Origin: Hyphomicrobiales bacterium
GTDB taxonomy: Bacteria; Pseudomonadota; Alphaproteobacteria; Rhizobiales; Beijerinckiaceae
NCBI GenBank assembly: GCA_019246665.1
Contig: JAFAQA010000016.1
Span: 1-55,305, forward strand
Length of the DNA stretch: 55,305 bases
Direction: 5' to 3'
The notes under the pieces were generated by a model, which saw only the letters and a list, made by a program, of their open reading frames with translations, was not told where the DNA came from and ran no database searches. Shown here piece after piece: positions 1-8,755 of the stretch. Positions within the stretch are counted from its first letter, which is position 1, and the number at the start of each line of letters is the position of its first letter. The position numbers and the translations under genes are program-made.

Positions 1-217
1 CGCCCATGCGAATGAGACGCTGGGCAAGCTCGATCGCAAAGGGTGTCTTTCCGGTGCCCCCCGCGCTGAAGTTGCCGACGCACAGCACCGGAAGCGCAGA
101 GCGCGTGCCGCGCCCCGACATGCGGTGTGCGGTCACCGCGCCGTACACTGCGCCCAATGGTTGAAGAAGCCTTGCCTCGAGCCCCGGCGTGCGCCACCAG
201 AAGCCCGGCGCGCGCAT
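1..217 (-). CDS. lpxK: Tetraacyldisaccharide 4'-kinase, N-terminal part (cut by window edge)
   Basis: LpxK phosphorylates the 4' position of the lipid A disaccharide precursor at the inner membrane. Only about 72 N-terminal residues are present. They begin MRAPGFWWR, read through LLQPLGAVYG and reach the P-loop VGNFSAGGTGKTPF, the LpxK-type Walker A motif. The ATG at 217 is chosen because the family normally starts with this APxFW segment. It lies 64 bases downstream of waaA on the same strand, the usual Kdo/lipid A order in Hyphomicrobiales. The remainder lies outside the window, so completeness cannot be judged. Confidence 0.9.
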   Translation of the reverse strand, partial: MRAPGFWWRTPGLEARLLQPLGAVYGAVTAHRMSGRGTRSALPVLCVGNFSAGGTGKTPFAIELAQRLIRMG

Positions 218-281
218 CAATGAATGGTCCTGACGGGAGCCATCGAGAAACAGCGGGAAATGGCTTTCACTGCCACACTCC

Positions 282-1577
282 TCACCGTGTCCCGAGCGCG
301 AAATGCATGAGATAAGGCTCGATCGCGCGCATGGTCCGATCGACGGCGCCCGTGAGCCCCTCGACCGCCGCCCCCGCGGCCCGCACCATCTCCCGCAACC
401 TTTTCGGGTCGGCAATCATTTCGGCGAAAGCAACCGCCAGTGTACGGCTGTCCGAGATTTCGCGCGCACCTCCGGCTTCATCGAGAGCCTCGTAGACGCT
501 CGCGAAATTTTGGACATGGGGACCATGCAGAATGGCGGCTCCGAGCTTCGCCGGCTCGATCGGATTTTGACCGCCATGGGGGACGAGTGATTTGCCCATG
601 AAGACGATCGGCGTCAGGCGGTAGAACAGGCCGAGCTCCCCCATCGTATCGGCCACATAAACGTCGCACGCACTGTCCGGCCCAAGCCGACGTGATCTCA
701 TCGCCGGACGCAAGCCTGCCGCCTTGATGGTCTCGGCGATCTCGGCTCCGCGTTCGGGATGGCGCGGCGCGATGATCGTGAGAAGGCTCGGGAAGCTGTG
801 GGCGAGCAGTCCGTGCGTCTGTGCGATGATCGCCTCTTCTCCGGCATGAGTGCTGGCAGCCAAGAGGACGGGACGCCCCGCGGTCATTCCCTTCAGGGAA
901 GCCAGCGCGATTTGATCGGCCGGCGGCGGCGGCACGTCATATTTGAGATTGCCGGCCGTGACCACCCGATGCGCGCCGAGGAAGCGGTAGCGTTCGGCGT
1001 CGATCTCGGTCTGGGCAAGGCAGAGGTCGAAGCTGCCGGCGAGCATCTCGATGCTTCGCGGCACACGTCGCCAGCGCGCGAGCGAGCGCTCGGACATGCG
1101 CGCATTCACCAGCGCCAGCGGGAGTTGCCGCCGGCGCGCTTCGATGATGGCATTCGGCCAGAGCTCCGATTCCGCGAACAGGGCGAGGTCGGGACACCAA
1201 TGGTCGAGGAAGCGGCGGATGAAGAGGGGCGCGTCGAATGGGGCGTATTGGTGAAAGGCGCCTGCCGGCAAGCGACGCGCCAGAATCTCCGCCGAGGTCA
1301 TGGTGACCGAGGTGACCAGCACATTGAGCGATTTTTCACAAAGGCGCGTCACGATAGGCAAAAGGGAGATTGTCTCACCCACGCTCGCACCATGCAGCCA
1401 AACGAGGCTGCCATCGGGACGCGGACGGGCCGCAATGCCTCTGCGTTCATCGGCGCGGGCCAGATCTTCCTTGCCGCGCCGCGCTCGATACGCAAGGAGC
1501 GCGCCGGCGAAGGGCTGAGCGACGGTCGTCGCCGCGCGATAAAGCGCCAAAGTTGCCGGAACTTCGGCGGTTCTCAT
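282..1577 (-). CDS. waaA: 3-deoxy-D-manno-octulosonic acid (Kdo) transferase
   Basis: A GT30-family glycosyltransferase that adds Kdo from CMP-Kdo to lipid IVA on the cytoplasmic face of the inner membrane. The 431-residue length is normal. The N-terminal Rossmann half has the family motif WLHGASVGE near residues 60-68, whose Glu68 matches the proposed catalytic base. The C-terminal half carries PRHPERG and a late GGQNPIEPAKLGA segment, the usual CMP-Kdo-binding region. The start overlaps the stop of the upstream acyltransferase gene by 4 bases, so translational coupling is likely. lpxK follows on the same strand. Function is confident from motif and neighbourhood. Confidence 0.95.
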   Translation of the reverse strand: MRTAEVPATLALYRAATTVAQPFAGALLAYRARRGKEDLARADERRGIAARPRPDGSLVWLHGASVGETISLLPIVTRLCEKSLNVLVTSVTMTSAEILARRLPAGAFHQYAPFDAPLFIRRFLDHWCPDLALFAESELWPNAIIEARRRQLPLALVNARMSERSLARWRRVPRSIEMLAGSFDLCLAQTEIDAERYRFLGAHRVVTAGNLKYDVPPPPADQIALASLKGMTAGRPVLLAASTHAGEEAIIAQTHGLLAHSFPSLLTIIAPRHPERGAEIAETIKAAGLRPAMRSRRLGPDSACDVYVADTMGELGLFYRLTPIVFMGKSLVPHGGQNPIEPAKLGAAILHGPHVQNFASVYEALDEAGGAREISDSRTLAVAFAEMIADPKRLREMVRAAGAAVEGLTGAVDRTMRAIEPYLMHFALGTR

Positions 1578-2290
1578 AGGCTGTCTCCCCCCATCGCGCC
1601 AGGATCGGCGCTCCCCATCAACGCGTAGGCTCGCTCGTGCAGTCTGTCGAGCCCGTTTTCGAGCGCGCGCCTTGCCTGTTCCATCTCGTCCGGCGAGGCG
1701 TCCGGTGCAACGCGGATAGCATCACCGAGCGCGATTACGCCTCGACCGAGGGGTAAACCCATGCTCGCGCGGTCCCAGGTGTCGAAGTCGATGCGGCGGC
1801 TCGCGACCACGGCACAGGGCCTGATCGGCCTGCCGGAGAGCTTGGCGAGCAAAATGATGCCGGGGCCCACGACACGCGCCGTTTTGGGGATATCCGCGGT
1901 GACGCCGACGATAAGTCCGGAGGCGAGCGCATCCAGCATTTCGCGCAGGGCTCGCGCTCCCCCTTTTCGGCGCGGATCGCCCTGACCGGCGCCTGAGCCG
2001 CGCAGCACACCGATGCCAAGGTGTCGCGCGGCGCGCGCATTGATCTCAGCCGTGGCATGCTTGGAGATGAGGCACGTGCATTTATCGACATCGCGGATCA
2101 TGAAAGGCAGCATGAAATGCTGGCCGTGCCAAAGCGCCGCGATAAAAGGTTTGTCCTTGTCGACATCGAGGTAAAGGTCAGGCGGGTCAAGAGTGAAGCG
2201 CGTCGTGCGGCGCAGGAGCCGCAAATAGCTTGCCAAGCCAAAACCGAGCAGAGCCAGCACGGGGCGCGATCGTCCGATTTGCTTCAGCAT
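1574..2290 (-). CDS. Lysophospholipid acyltransferase family protein (DUF374)
   Basis: A 238-residue protein of the DUF374 acyltransferase-like family, which sits next to waaA in many alphaproteobacteria. The segment ALWHGQHFMLPF (about residues 52-63) holds the conserved His region, and LISKHATAEINARAARHLG and GVTADIPKTARVVGPGI follow as in this family. The N-terminal LALLGFGLASYLRLL stretch is hydrophobic and suggests membrane association. The protein is presumed to act on lipid A or a related acyl acceptor, but the substrate is not established. It overlaps waaA by 4 bases and lies 36 bases downstream of the DUF4170 gene. Confidence 0.85.
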   Translation of the reverse strand: MLKQIGRSRPVLALLGFGLASYLRLLRRTTRFTLDPPDLYLDVDKDKPFIAALWHGQHFMLPFMIRDVDKCTCLISKHATAEINARAARHLGIGVLRGSGAGQGDPRRKGGARALREMLDALASGLIVGVTADIPKTARVVGPGIILLAKLSGRPIRPCAVVASRRIDFDTWDRASMGLPLGRGVIALGDAIRVAPDASPDEMEQARRALENGLDRLHERAYALMGSADPGAMGGDSL

Positions 2291-2326
2291 AAGGTGATGT
2301 TCGCCCGTTCCCGCCGCCCAGGAAAT

Positions 2327-2578
2327 TCAGGAACCTTGCCCTGGATCGAGAAGGCGATGCAGGTGCACGATGAAATATCGCATTTGCGCATTGTCGACCG
2401 TCGATTGGGCCTTGGCCTTCCATGCTGCGAAGGCGCTTGCGTAATCGGGGAAGATGCCCACGATATCGAGAGCGTCGAGATCCTTGAACTCGACGCTGTC
2501 GATGCTGGTCAACTCACCGCCAAAGACGAGATGCAGGAGCTGGTTTTTTCGGGCGCCTTTTGTCTCTTTCGGTGCCAT
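2327..2578 (-). CDS. DUF4170 domain small protein
   Basis: An 83-residue cytoplasmic protein with the DUF4170 pattern: LLHLVFGGEL, then FKDLDALDIVGIFPDY, then AWKAKAQSTVDNAQMRYFIVHLHRLLDP. The family is small, of unknown function, and characteristic of alphaproteobacteria, where it commonly lies between cysQ and the waaA-linked acyltransferase, exactly as here. No signal peptide or membrane segment is seen. The gene is co-directional with its neighbours (34 bases after cysQ, 36 before the acyltransferase), so it is probably in the same transcript. The role is unknown; family assignment rests on sequence pattern plus synteny. Confidence 0.85.
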   Translation of the reverse strand: MAPKETKGARKNQLLHLVFGGELTSIDSVEFKDLDALDIVGIFPDYASAFAAWKAKAQSTVDNAQMRYFIVHLHRLLDPGQGS

Positions 2579-2612
2579 TGTCCCACACCTAGCCGCGCCA
2601 GCTGAGCTTGCC

Positions 2613-3503
2613 CTATCGTGGCGCCGATTCGCGATTCGAGGGCCAAGGTTCGGTAGCGCTCAACGTGTTCTCCGGCAAGCCGAGCGCGCGTCTCACCTCT
2701 GCCAGCATGCAGTCAAACGCGTCTGCCGAGGCGGCGAAGAGGCGTCCATGGGTAGTGCTCGCCTGATTATAGCGTGGCACCGTCCCATCCAAGTCGGCGA
2801 GCCTTCCGCCCGCGCGTTCGACGATGAGATGGGCGGCGGCGATATCCCAATCATTGGCGTTCGCCGAGGCGAGCGCCGCATCCAGCGAGCCATCGGCCAA
2901 TCGGCAAAAGCGGTGCGCGAGAGACGGGATCTTCCCCATGGGAATGATCTGCGTGTTATCTGCCGTAAGCGCGTCGAGAAGAAAGCGCGGTCCCGCGACG
3001 CGCGCTTTTGCAAGAGAAGATGCTTGCGACACGTGGATCGGCCTTCCGTTCAGCAACGCTTCACCGTCCGCAACCGCTTCATGCGTCATTTGCAGCGCCG
3101 GCGCGTGCACCACAGCGACACTCGGCACGCCATTGTCCACGAGCGCGATCGAAACGCACCAGCGTGGGTCGCCTTCGATGAAGGCGCGCGTTCCATCAAT
3201 CGGATCGACAACGAAGACGAAACGGCGCTGAAGACGTTCGGGTGAATCGACCGTTTCTTCCGACAGCCAGCCGAATTCCTCGCCGACCACGGCGACGCGG
3301 CGGCGCAAGAACTCATCCACCTCGACATCCGCCGTGGTCACCGGCGAGCTCTTGCCCTTCGTCCAGACGCGCGCCTTGGTACGCTCTCCATTTCGGAACC
3401 ACTTCATCGCAAGCGCACCCGCTTCGATCGCCGCGGCGCGCACGAGCTGATGAAGGTCCTGGCGCGGCTCCTTACCAGTAGCGTGCGGCTTTTCCTGCTT
3501 CAT
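2613..3503 (-). CDS. cysQ: 3'(2'),5'-bisphosphate nucleotidase / inositol monophosphatase family
   Basis: A Mg-dependent phosphatase of the inositol-monophosphatase superfamily. In this locus it is most likely CysQ, which removes the 3'-phosphate from PAP or PAPS in sulfate assimilation. Metal-binding motifs are visible: WLSEET at residues 79-84 and VVDPIDGTRAFI at 98-109 (Asp100, Asp103), followed near the C-terminus by NDWDIAAAHLIVERAGG. Length 296 residues is slightly above the usual 260-270 because of a polar N-terminal tail. The start overlaps the MAPEG gene's stop by 4 bases. An inositol-phosphatase activity is possible, which matters because an inositol-phosphate synthase is encoded at 37.3-38.4 kb. 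Confidence 0.85.
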   Translation of the reverse strand: MKQEKPHATGKEPRQDLHQLVRAAAIEAGALAMKWFRNGERTKARVWTKGKSSPVTTADVEVDEFLRRRVAVVGEEFGWLSEETVDSPERLQRRFVFVVDPIDGTRAFIEGDPRWCVSIALVDNGVPSVAVVHAPALQMTHEAVADGEALLNGRPIHVSQASSLAKARVAGPRFLLDALTADNTQIIPMGKIPSLAHRFCRLADGSLDAALASANANDWDIAAAHLIVERAGGRLADLDGTVPRYNQASTTHGRLFAASADAFDCMLAEVRRALGLPENTLSATEPWPSNRESAPR

Positions 3504-3901
3504 TCGAACGTGCCCGTGAGAAGCCTCAGCGCCGCTGCGATAAGCACGAGCATCGTGGCGGCCACGCCGATGGCGCGCCCGACGCTGGCGCCCTCATGTT
3601 GCGAGAGGCCCGCGGCGTGAGCGACACGCCCGACGATGAAGACGACTCCAAGCGCGTGGATGAAGCCGGCGGACACGCCGCCGAGCGCGAGCAGGATATA
3701 CGCGGCGAGGGCGAAAGGGGCGTATTCGGTGAAATTGCCATGCGCACGGATCGCTCTCGCCAACGCCTTGTTGCCTCCATCGCCCAAGCCGACGCCGGCA
3801 CTGCGGCGACGGTGGATCACCATGATGGCCAGCCCGACGAGCATGAGCATCAACAGGGCGGCGTGGAACATCGCGGCGCCAAGTGGCGCATTCGCAGACA
3901 T
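3500..3901 (-). CDS. MAPEG family membrane protein
   Basis: A 133-residue integral membrane protein of the MAPEG family (membrane-associated proteins in eicosanoid and glutathione metabolism). Four hydrophobic segments are visible, and between the first two lies the family signature ALARAIRAHGNFTEYAPFAL. The start at 3901 is preferred over upstream codons because it has a good Shine-Dalgarno (AAAGGAAG) and fits the usual MAPEG N-terminus. The stop overlaps cysQ by 4 bases, making this the likely first gene of the cysQ-waaA-lpxK transcript. Bacterial members mostly lack a known substrate; a glutathione-dependent role is only inferred from the family. Confidence 0.88.
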   Translation of the reverse strand: MSANAPLGAAMFHAALLMLMLVGLAIMVIHRRRSAGVGLGDGGNKALARAIRAHGNFTEYAPFALAAYILLALGGVSAGFIHALGVVFIVGRVAHAAGLSQHEGASVGRAIGVAATMLVLIAAALRLLTGTFE

Positions 3902-4088
3902 ATCGCTTCCTTTCGAAAGAGCTTGATAATCGTTCGTCAAGCAAGACTCGACGAGCCGGGCCGGAAAAGGCTCAAGCACGGTGTCTTAACCACGCCCCTT
4001 AAGCTTTCGCCAGCGGTTTCTCTGCAGAATCGCTTCAACGCCGGGTGCCACTAAAACAATGCCCGGCAGCCTTTAACAGGGGCGTCGA

Positions 4089-4613
4089 ATGTTGGATGAA
4101 GCCAGGCTGCAAGCCGGGGCGGAAGGTGCAAGCCGATCCGCCCCGGCCGGCGAAACGCAAAAGCGCGTGCGGGAGAACCGCGCAGACCTCGGACACGCCT
4201 TCGCCGGTGCGACAGGCGAGCTTGTCGTGACGCGTCCACTTTCCTCCACCTTGATCACTTCACGCGAGCCGCGATCAGCTTTTCTCGGGGTGATGCTGAA
4301 AGCGCCCGCCATGGACGAGCGTCGCGGCTACGCGATCGTCCTCGCCGCGAAATGCGGCCATGAGGATATAGTGCTGGCACGTGATCTCGATAAAGACGAG
4401 GTCGTGGCGCGTTGGCGCGGATTGGCTGGGTCCTTGGGTCTGCCACCTTTGCTTTGCCACGCGAATGGGGAGACCGAATTCCTGCACAAGCAGCTCGGCG
4501 CCGTCGCGCTCGGTCGCCACGCTGCAAGGCGGCGGCGAAGGCTTGCCCCCCATCGCAGGCCACGTTTCCTGATGCGTCGCAAAGCCGGGCGGGCTATAAC
4601 GGCGAAAGCTTGA
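4089..4613 (+). CDS. DUF6101-like conserved protein
   Basis: A 174-residue protein without signal peptide or membrane segments. The central part, ITSREPRSAFLGVMLKA to EDIVLARDLDKDEVVARWR, and the basic C-terminus with RRRPRF-like and RRKAG motifs resemble the DUF6101 family, which is conserved near ubiA in Hyphomicrobiales. Function unknown. It is transcribed towards ubiA (convergent), and one copy of the interspersed palindromic repeat lies between the two 3' ends. The family name is from memory of the pattern; that this is a coding gene is better supported than the name. Confidence 0.65.
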   Translation: MLDEARLQAGAEGASRSAPAGETQKRVRENRADLGHAFAGATGELVVTRPLSSTLITSREPRSAFLGVMLKAPAMDERRGYAIVLAAKCGHEDIVLARDLDKDEVVARWRGLAGSLGLPPLLCHANGETEFLHKQLGAVALGRHAARRRRRLAPHRRPRFLMRRKAGRAITAKA

Positions 4614-4618
4614 GGTGC

Positions 4619-4718
4619 TTAGAACCCGTTGCGTTTAGATGAGATCAGCAGTGTCAGGTTATCCTTTTATGATGATCTGATCGCAAACCTGCGGCAAGTT
4701 TTGCCGATCATGCTCTGG
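4619..4718 (+). repeat. Interspersed palindromic repeat, copy 1
   Basis: About 100 bases, sharing order and wording with the segments at 21210-21308 and 24902-25009: a left part (AGAACCCGTTGCGTTTAGAT...GTCAGG), an AT-rich middle, then GATGATCTGATCGCAA, a hairpin region and GATCATGCTCTGG. This copy has a more diverged hairpin than the others. It lies between the convergent ends of the DUF6101-like gene and ubiA, where it could act as a transcription terminator. Confidence 0.75.
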
Positions 4719-4735
4719 CGCCAAGCTGTCCAACC

Positions 4736-5677
4736 TCACGCACTCGCGATGAAGGCATCGGCTAATAGGCCGGCGAACAAGATCAAGCCCGCCGTCCAAT
4801 TCGAACGAAACAGCATGAGGGCCTTTGTCGGATCGGAGCTATCGATCGAAGCCGTCTGCCAGGCGAGATGGGCCGCGAAACCGGCACAGCCGAGATAGCC
4901 GAAAATATTGCCGCCCACGAGAATGAGCGACAAGGTCACCAAAAGCACTGTTAACGCCTGGAACGAGGCGACCGCGAGCCTCACACGCCCGCCGAAGAGC
5001 CGCGCGGTCGAGCGCACCCCAATGATCGAATCGTCACGCAAATCCTGCAGCGCGTAGATGGTGTCATAAGCGATAGTCCAAGCGATCGCGCCCGCGTAGA
5101 GCAGGAGCGGCGGCCAATCGAGGCTACCGAACAAGGCTGCCCACCCCATCAGCGCGCCCCAGGCGAATGCGAGGCCGAGCACGGCCTGCGGCCAAAAGGT
5201 TATGCGCTTCATCAAGGGGTAGATCGCGACAACAGCGAGCGAGGCGAGGCCGAGACCGATGCTGAAGCCGTTGAAGCTCACGAGGACGCCGGCGCCGACG
5301 AGGGCGAGCACTCCCATGAAAAGGAACGCCGCGCGCGGCCGCACCTCTCCGGCTGGCAGCGGGCGCGCGCGTGTTCGCTCGACCTTCGCGTCGATATCCC
5401 GATCGAGAAGGTCGTTCCAGGTCGAGCCCGCGCCGCGCATGGCGATGGCGCCGATCAGGAAAAGCAGGAGGTGATAGGGGTTGGGCCACGGATTCTCCGC
5501 GGCGATAGCGGCAAGCGCCGCGGACCACCAGCAGGGCAACAGCAGGAGCTTCCAGCCGATCGGGCGGTCAAGCCTGGCGAGTCGCACGTAGGGACGCGCC
5601 CACTCCGGGGCAAATCTCTCCGCTAACGTGCCGGGCGCCGTATCGAGAAGACGGGCGGGCGCGCCCGTCGCGCTCAC
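4736..5677 (-). CDS. ubiA: 4-hydroxybenzoate octaprenyltransferase
   Basis: Membrane prenyltransferase that attaches the polyprenyl tail to 4-hydroxybenzoate in ubiquinone biosynthesis. Length 313 residues, with many hydrophobic helices. Both Asp-rich motifs are present: NDLLDRDID at residues 88-96 and DTIYALQDLRDD at 205-216, matching the NDxxDxxxD and DxxYAxQDxxxD signatures that bind the Mg-prenyl diphosphate. The GTG start overlaps the stop of the upstream secreted-protein gene by 4 bases (GTGA), so the two genes are probably coupled. Confident. Confidence 0.95.
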   Translation of the reverse strand: MSATGAPARLLDTAPGTLAERFAPEWARPYVRLARLDRPIGWKLLLLPCWWSAALAAIAAENPWPNPYHLLLFLIGAIAMRGAGSTWNDLLDRDIDAKVERTRARPLPAGEVRPRAAFLFMGVLALVGAGVLVSFNGFSIGLGLASLAVVAIYPLMKRITFWPQAVLGLAFAWGALMGWAALFGSLDWPPLLLYAGAIAWTIAYDTIYALQDLRDDSIIGVRSTARLFGGRVRLAVASFQALTVLLVTLSLILVGGNIFGYLGCAGFAAHLAWQTASIDSSDPTKALMLFRSNWTAGLILFAGLLADAFIASA

Positions 5678-6171
5678 AGCGCGCTCGGAGGGATCTTGAC
5701 CCGTGGCGCGAGCGGATCGGAATGCATGTCGACGCTGAAGGCGTCGTCCTGCCCATTCTTAGCCGCCTGCTCGGCCTGGTGCTTGAGCTTGGCGAACTGG
5801 GCGGCGGCTGCGCAGGCCTTGCCACGAATGTTCGAGACATTGGTCGATTCGGCCTCGAGCCCAGCGATCTGGCTATCCTCGATCGAGCACCAATCCTTGT
5901 TGGATTTCGCCCAAGCGAGGACGCGCGCATTCGCGCTCGAGAGCCCGTTGAAGAGCGAGCACGCGGTCATCGGATCGGTGTGCTTTTTCGGCAAGGACTG
6001 GATCTTCTGAATCCAGCCGATACGAGCCTTGAAAAGTTCACCACCCTTTTGGCAATCCGACGACACTTGCTGCGCGAAAACGCTCGCTGGAGCGAGCGCA
6101 AGCGCCGCGAAGAGGGCCATCGCGCCAATAAGCTTAGAGCCGCGGCGCAATGCTTTTGTCGATGCTGGCAT
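5674..6171 (-). CDS. Secreted four-cysteine protein of unknown function
   Basis: A 165-residue protein with a clear signal peptide: a basic N-region, a hydrophobic core AMALFAALALAPASVFA, and probable cleavage after VFA. The mature part is helical-looking and has four cysteines (in SDCQKG, TACSLF, DWCSIE and KACAAA), suggesting two disulfides in the periplasm. The ATG at 6171 is chosen because GGGGAGG precedes it at good spacing; codons upstream of it have none. It is coupled to ubiA by a GTGA overlap. Function is unknown. Similar four-cysteine exported proteins are widespread next to ubiA in Hyphomicrobiales as I recall, so the pairing may be conserved. Confidence 0.75.
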   Translation of the reverse strand: MPASTKALRRGSKLIGAMALFAALALAPASVFAQQVSSDCQKGGELFKARIGWIQKIQSLPKKHTDPMTACSLFNGLSSANARVLAWAKSNKDWCSIEDSQIAGLEAESTNVSNIRGKACAAAAQFAKLKHQAEQAAKNGQDDAFSVDMHSDPLAPRVKIPPSAL

Positions 6172-6435
6172 CAAGATCCTCCCCAAATCGGAGCGGTCAA
6201 ATAGCGGCGGCGGCGAGGGAGCGCAACCTCAATGGTGACGGTCGAGCCCAAAAACGAGCGCATGGGGTCGGGAAGTTGCAGGAAAAAAAGGCACAATTGA
6301 GGGCGCTACATTCGATCGAACCGAGGCTTGCCAGGCACGGGCGAGAGCCGCCTCGAAGCTTCCGGCTTGCCTTCGAGAAGCCTCGCCCTCATGACCGGAG
6401 TGCCCTCGCCAGGAGGGTATGGATCGGGACCCTGC

Positions 6436-7179
6436 ATGAACGAACAAGAGCTCGGCGCCTGCAGGCTTTTTGTGGAAGCCGATCTCGCCATTGGCGGATC
6501 CGTCGCGCTTTCGCCGCAGCAAGATCACTATCTTCGCCATGTCCTGCGCCTTCGAAACGGCGCCGAGCTTCGCGCCTTCAATGGACGCGATGGCGAATGG
6601 CTCGCCCGTCTTGTCGGCGAAAGCAGGCGATCAGCGAGGCTCGAGCTCGTCGAGGTGATCCGACCGCAGACGGCGCCCGGCGATCTTCACCTCCTTTTCG
6701 CGCCTCTGAAACAAGCCCGCTTCGATTATATGGTGCAAAAGGCGGTGGAAATGGGGGCATCGCGCCTCGTTCCGGTGATCACCCGTTACACTCAAGTCAC
6801 GAGGGTCAACGAAACACGCTTGCGAGCCAATGCGATCGAGGCGGCCGAGCAATGCGGCATCCTATCCCTGCCCCAGACTACAAATCCGCTTCAGCTAACG
6901 AAGGCCATAAGCGAGCTTGAACCTAACCGCCTCCTCATCTTCTGCGATGAAGCTGCGGAGCGCGAAAACCCCCTTCACGCCCTCGGAGGTGTGAGGCGCG
7001 GTGCGCTTGCGGTGCTCATCGGGCCGGAAGGCGGCTTTGCCGAGGAGGAGCGTCGGGCGCTGCTCGGCAGGCCCGCAACGCTTCGTCTTTCGCTGGGTCC
7101 ACGCATCATGCGAGCCGATACCGCCGCCGTTGCCGCCTTGGCGCTCGTGCAAGCTACCCTGGGGGATTGGAGTGAATGA
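6436..7179 (+). CDS. rsmE: 16S rRNA (uracil-1498-N3)-methyltransferase
   Basis: RsmE uses S-adenosylmethionine to methylate N3 of U1498 in 16S rRNA. The N-terminal PUA-like part begins CRLFVEADL and contains HYLRHVLRLRNGAEL. The middle carries KQARFDYMVQKAVEMG. The C-terminal SPOUT knot has LIGPEGGFAEEE and LGPRIMRADTAAVAAL, the SAM-binding loops. Start 6436 gives 247 residues, the usual family length; upstream in-frame codons would add an unmatched tail. An AGGAGG about 20 bases upstream is farther than ideal, so the start is not certain. It points the same way as gshA, 200 bases downstream, a common alphaproteobacterial arrangement. Confidence 0.93.
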   Translation: MNEQELGACRLFVEADLAIGGSVALSPQQDHYLRHVLRLRNGAELRAFNGRDGEWLARLVGESRRSARLELVEVIRPQTAPGDLHLLFAPLKQARFDYMVQKAVEMGASRLVPVITRYTQVTRVNETRLRANAIEAAEQCGILSLPQTTNPLQLTKAISELEPNRLLIFCDEAAERENPLHALGGVRRGALAVLIGPEGGFAEEERRALLGRPATLRLSLGPRIMRADTAAVAALALVQATLGDWSE

Positions 7180-7378
7180 ACAATGACATGCGCAAGGCCA
7201 ATTCCGTTCTCGCAAGAACACGAGATCGTGCGTTTTACGACGATCATTCGATGGCGACATTGCGGCGTCACGTCGAAGCACATATGTAGATTTTTCCCCG
7301 CAGCGAGCGGGTGATCGCCTCGGTGCCCACCGGGTGGCATCGCCCCCTTCGTATCACCGGAAGAAGGAACAGCTCGGC

Positions 7379-8749
7379 ATGGCGCGCGACGTCTCGGACA
7401 CGACGCCGATTGAAGGTCGCGACCAGCTCGTCGCCTGGATCGAGAAGGGCTGCAAACCGGAAAGCGCCTATCGCATCGGCACGGAGCACGAGAAATTCCC
7501 GTTTTATCGCGCGAGCCAAGCTCCCGTGCCCTATGCAGGCGAGCGCGGTATCCGGGCGCTCCTCGCCGGCATGCAGAGAAGCCTCGGCTGGGAGCCGATC
7601 CTCGACGGCGAAAACCTCATCGGGCTTGCTGATGAGAAAGGACAAGGCGCGATCTCGCTCGAACCGGGGGGCCAGTTCGAGCTGTCCGGCGCCCCGGTCG
7701 AGACCGTCCACGACACCAAGGTCGAGCTCAAGGATCATCTCGATCGCTTGCATGCGGTCGCCGAGCCCCTCGATGTCGGCTTCCTCGGCCTCGGGCACTC
7801 GCCCACCTGGACGCGCGCCGAGACGCCGATCATGCCCAAGCATCGCTATGCAATCATGCGGGCCTATATGCCGAAAGTCGGCACGCGCGGCCTCGACATG
7901 ATGCTTCGCACCTCGACCGTGCAAGTGAATCTCGATTTCTCTTCCGAAGCCGACATGGTGAAGAAGCTGAGAGTTGGCGTCGCCTTGCAGCCGGTCGCCA
8001 CGGCTCTTTTCGCGAATTCGCCTTTTACGGAAGGGCGGCCGAGCGGATTCTTGTCGATGCGCTCGGAGATCTGGCGCGACACGGACAATCAGCGAGCCGG
8101 GATGATCCCTTTCACGTTCGAGGAGGGCATGGGATTTGAACGCTACGTCGAATACGCGCTCGACGTGCCGCTATATTTTGTGAAACGCGGCGACACCTAT
8201 CACGACGTGGCGGGCGCGTCCTTCCGCGACCTGCTCGCCGGCAAGCTTGCCGCACTCCCGGGCGAGCGCGCGACGATGTCGGATTGGGTGAACCACCTCG
8301 GCACCTTGTTCCCCGAGGTGCGTGTGAAGCGCTACCTCGAGATGCGTGGCGCCGATTGTGGCTCGCCCGCGCAAATCTTGGCCTTGCCGGCGTTCTGGGT
8401 GGGGCTGCTCTATGATCAGGCGAGCCTTGATGCTGCCTATGAGATGGTGAAGGATTGGAGTCCCGAGGAGCGCCAGGCGCTCCGGGACGCGGTGCCGAAA
8501 TTGGCGCTCTCCGCCCCTTTCCGCAAGGGTACGGTTAATGACCTTGCTCGCCAGGCGCTCGATCTGTCGCGCGCGGGGTTGAAGCAGCGTGCGCGCCGCG
8601 ACCACCACAGCTTCGACGAGACGCGCTATCTCGCACCGCTCGAATCCTTCGTCGAACGCAAGCGCACATCGGCCGAAGCATGGCTCGAGGTCTATCACGA
8701 GCGTTGGGGAAAAAAGATCGATCCCATCTTCACCGAGGCGGCGATCTGA
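7379..8749 (+). CDS. gshA: Glutamate-cysteine ligase (plant/alphaproteobacterial type)
   Basis: Catalyses the first step of glutathione synthesis, ATP-dependent formation of gamma-glutamylcysteine. The 456-residue length and the motifs YRIGTEHEKF, ISLEPGGQFELSG, GHSPTW and MLRTSTVQVNLDF are characteristic of the plant-like GCS2 class found in alphaproteobacteria. Start 7379 is selected because GAAGGA lies 10-15 bases upstream and upstream residues do not fit the family. The 3' end nearly meets the convergent DUF937 gene, 6 bases away. About 200 bases separate it from rsmE, with no other gene visible there. Confidence 0.95.
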   Translation: MARDVSDTTPIEGRDQLVAWIEKGCKPESAYRIGTEHEKFPFYRASQAPVPYAGERGIRALLAGMQRSLGWEPILDGENLIGLADEKGQGAISLEPGGQFELSGAPVETVHDTKVELKDHLDRLHAVAEPLDVGFLGLGHSPTWTRAETPIMPKHRYAIMRAYMPKVGTRGLDMMLRTSTVQVNLDFSSEADMVKKLRVGVALQPVATALFANSPFTEGRPSGFLSMRSEIWRDTDNQRAGMIPFTFEEGMGFERYVEYALDVPLYFVKRGDTYHDVAGASFRDLLAGKLAALPGERATMSDWVNHLGTLFPEVRVKRYLEMRGADCGSPAQILALPAFWVGLLYDQASLDAAYEMVKDWSPEERQALRDAVPKLALSAPFRKGTVNDLARQALDLSRAGLKQRARRDHHSFDETRYLAPLESFVERKRTSAEAWLEVYHERWGKKIDPIFTEAAI

Positions 8750-8755
8750 TGGGAA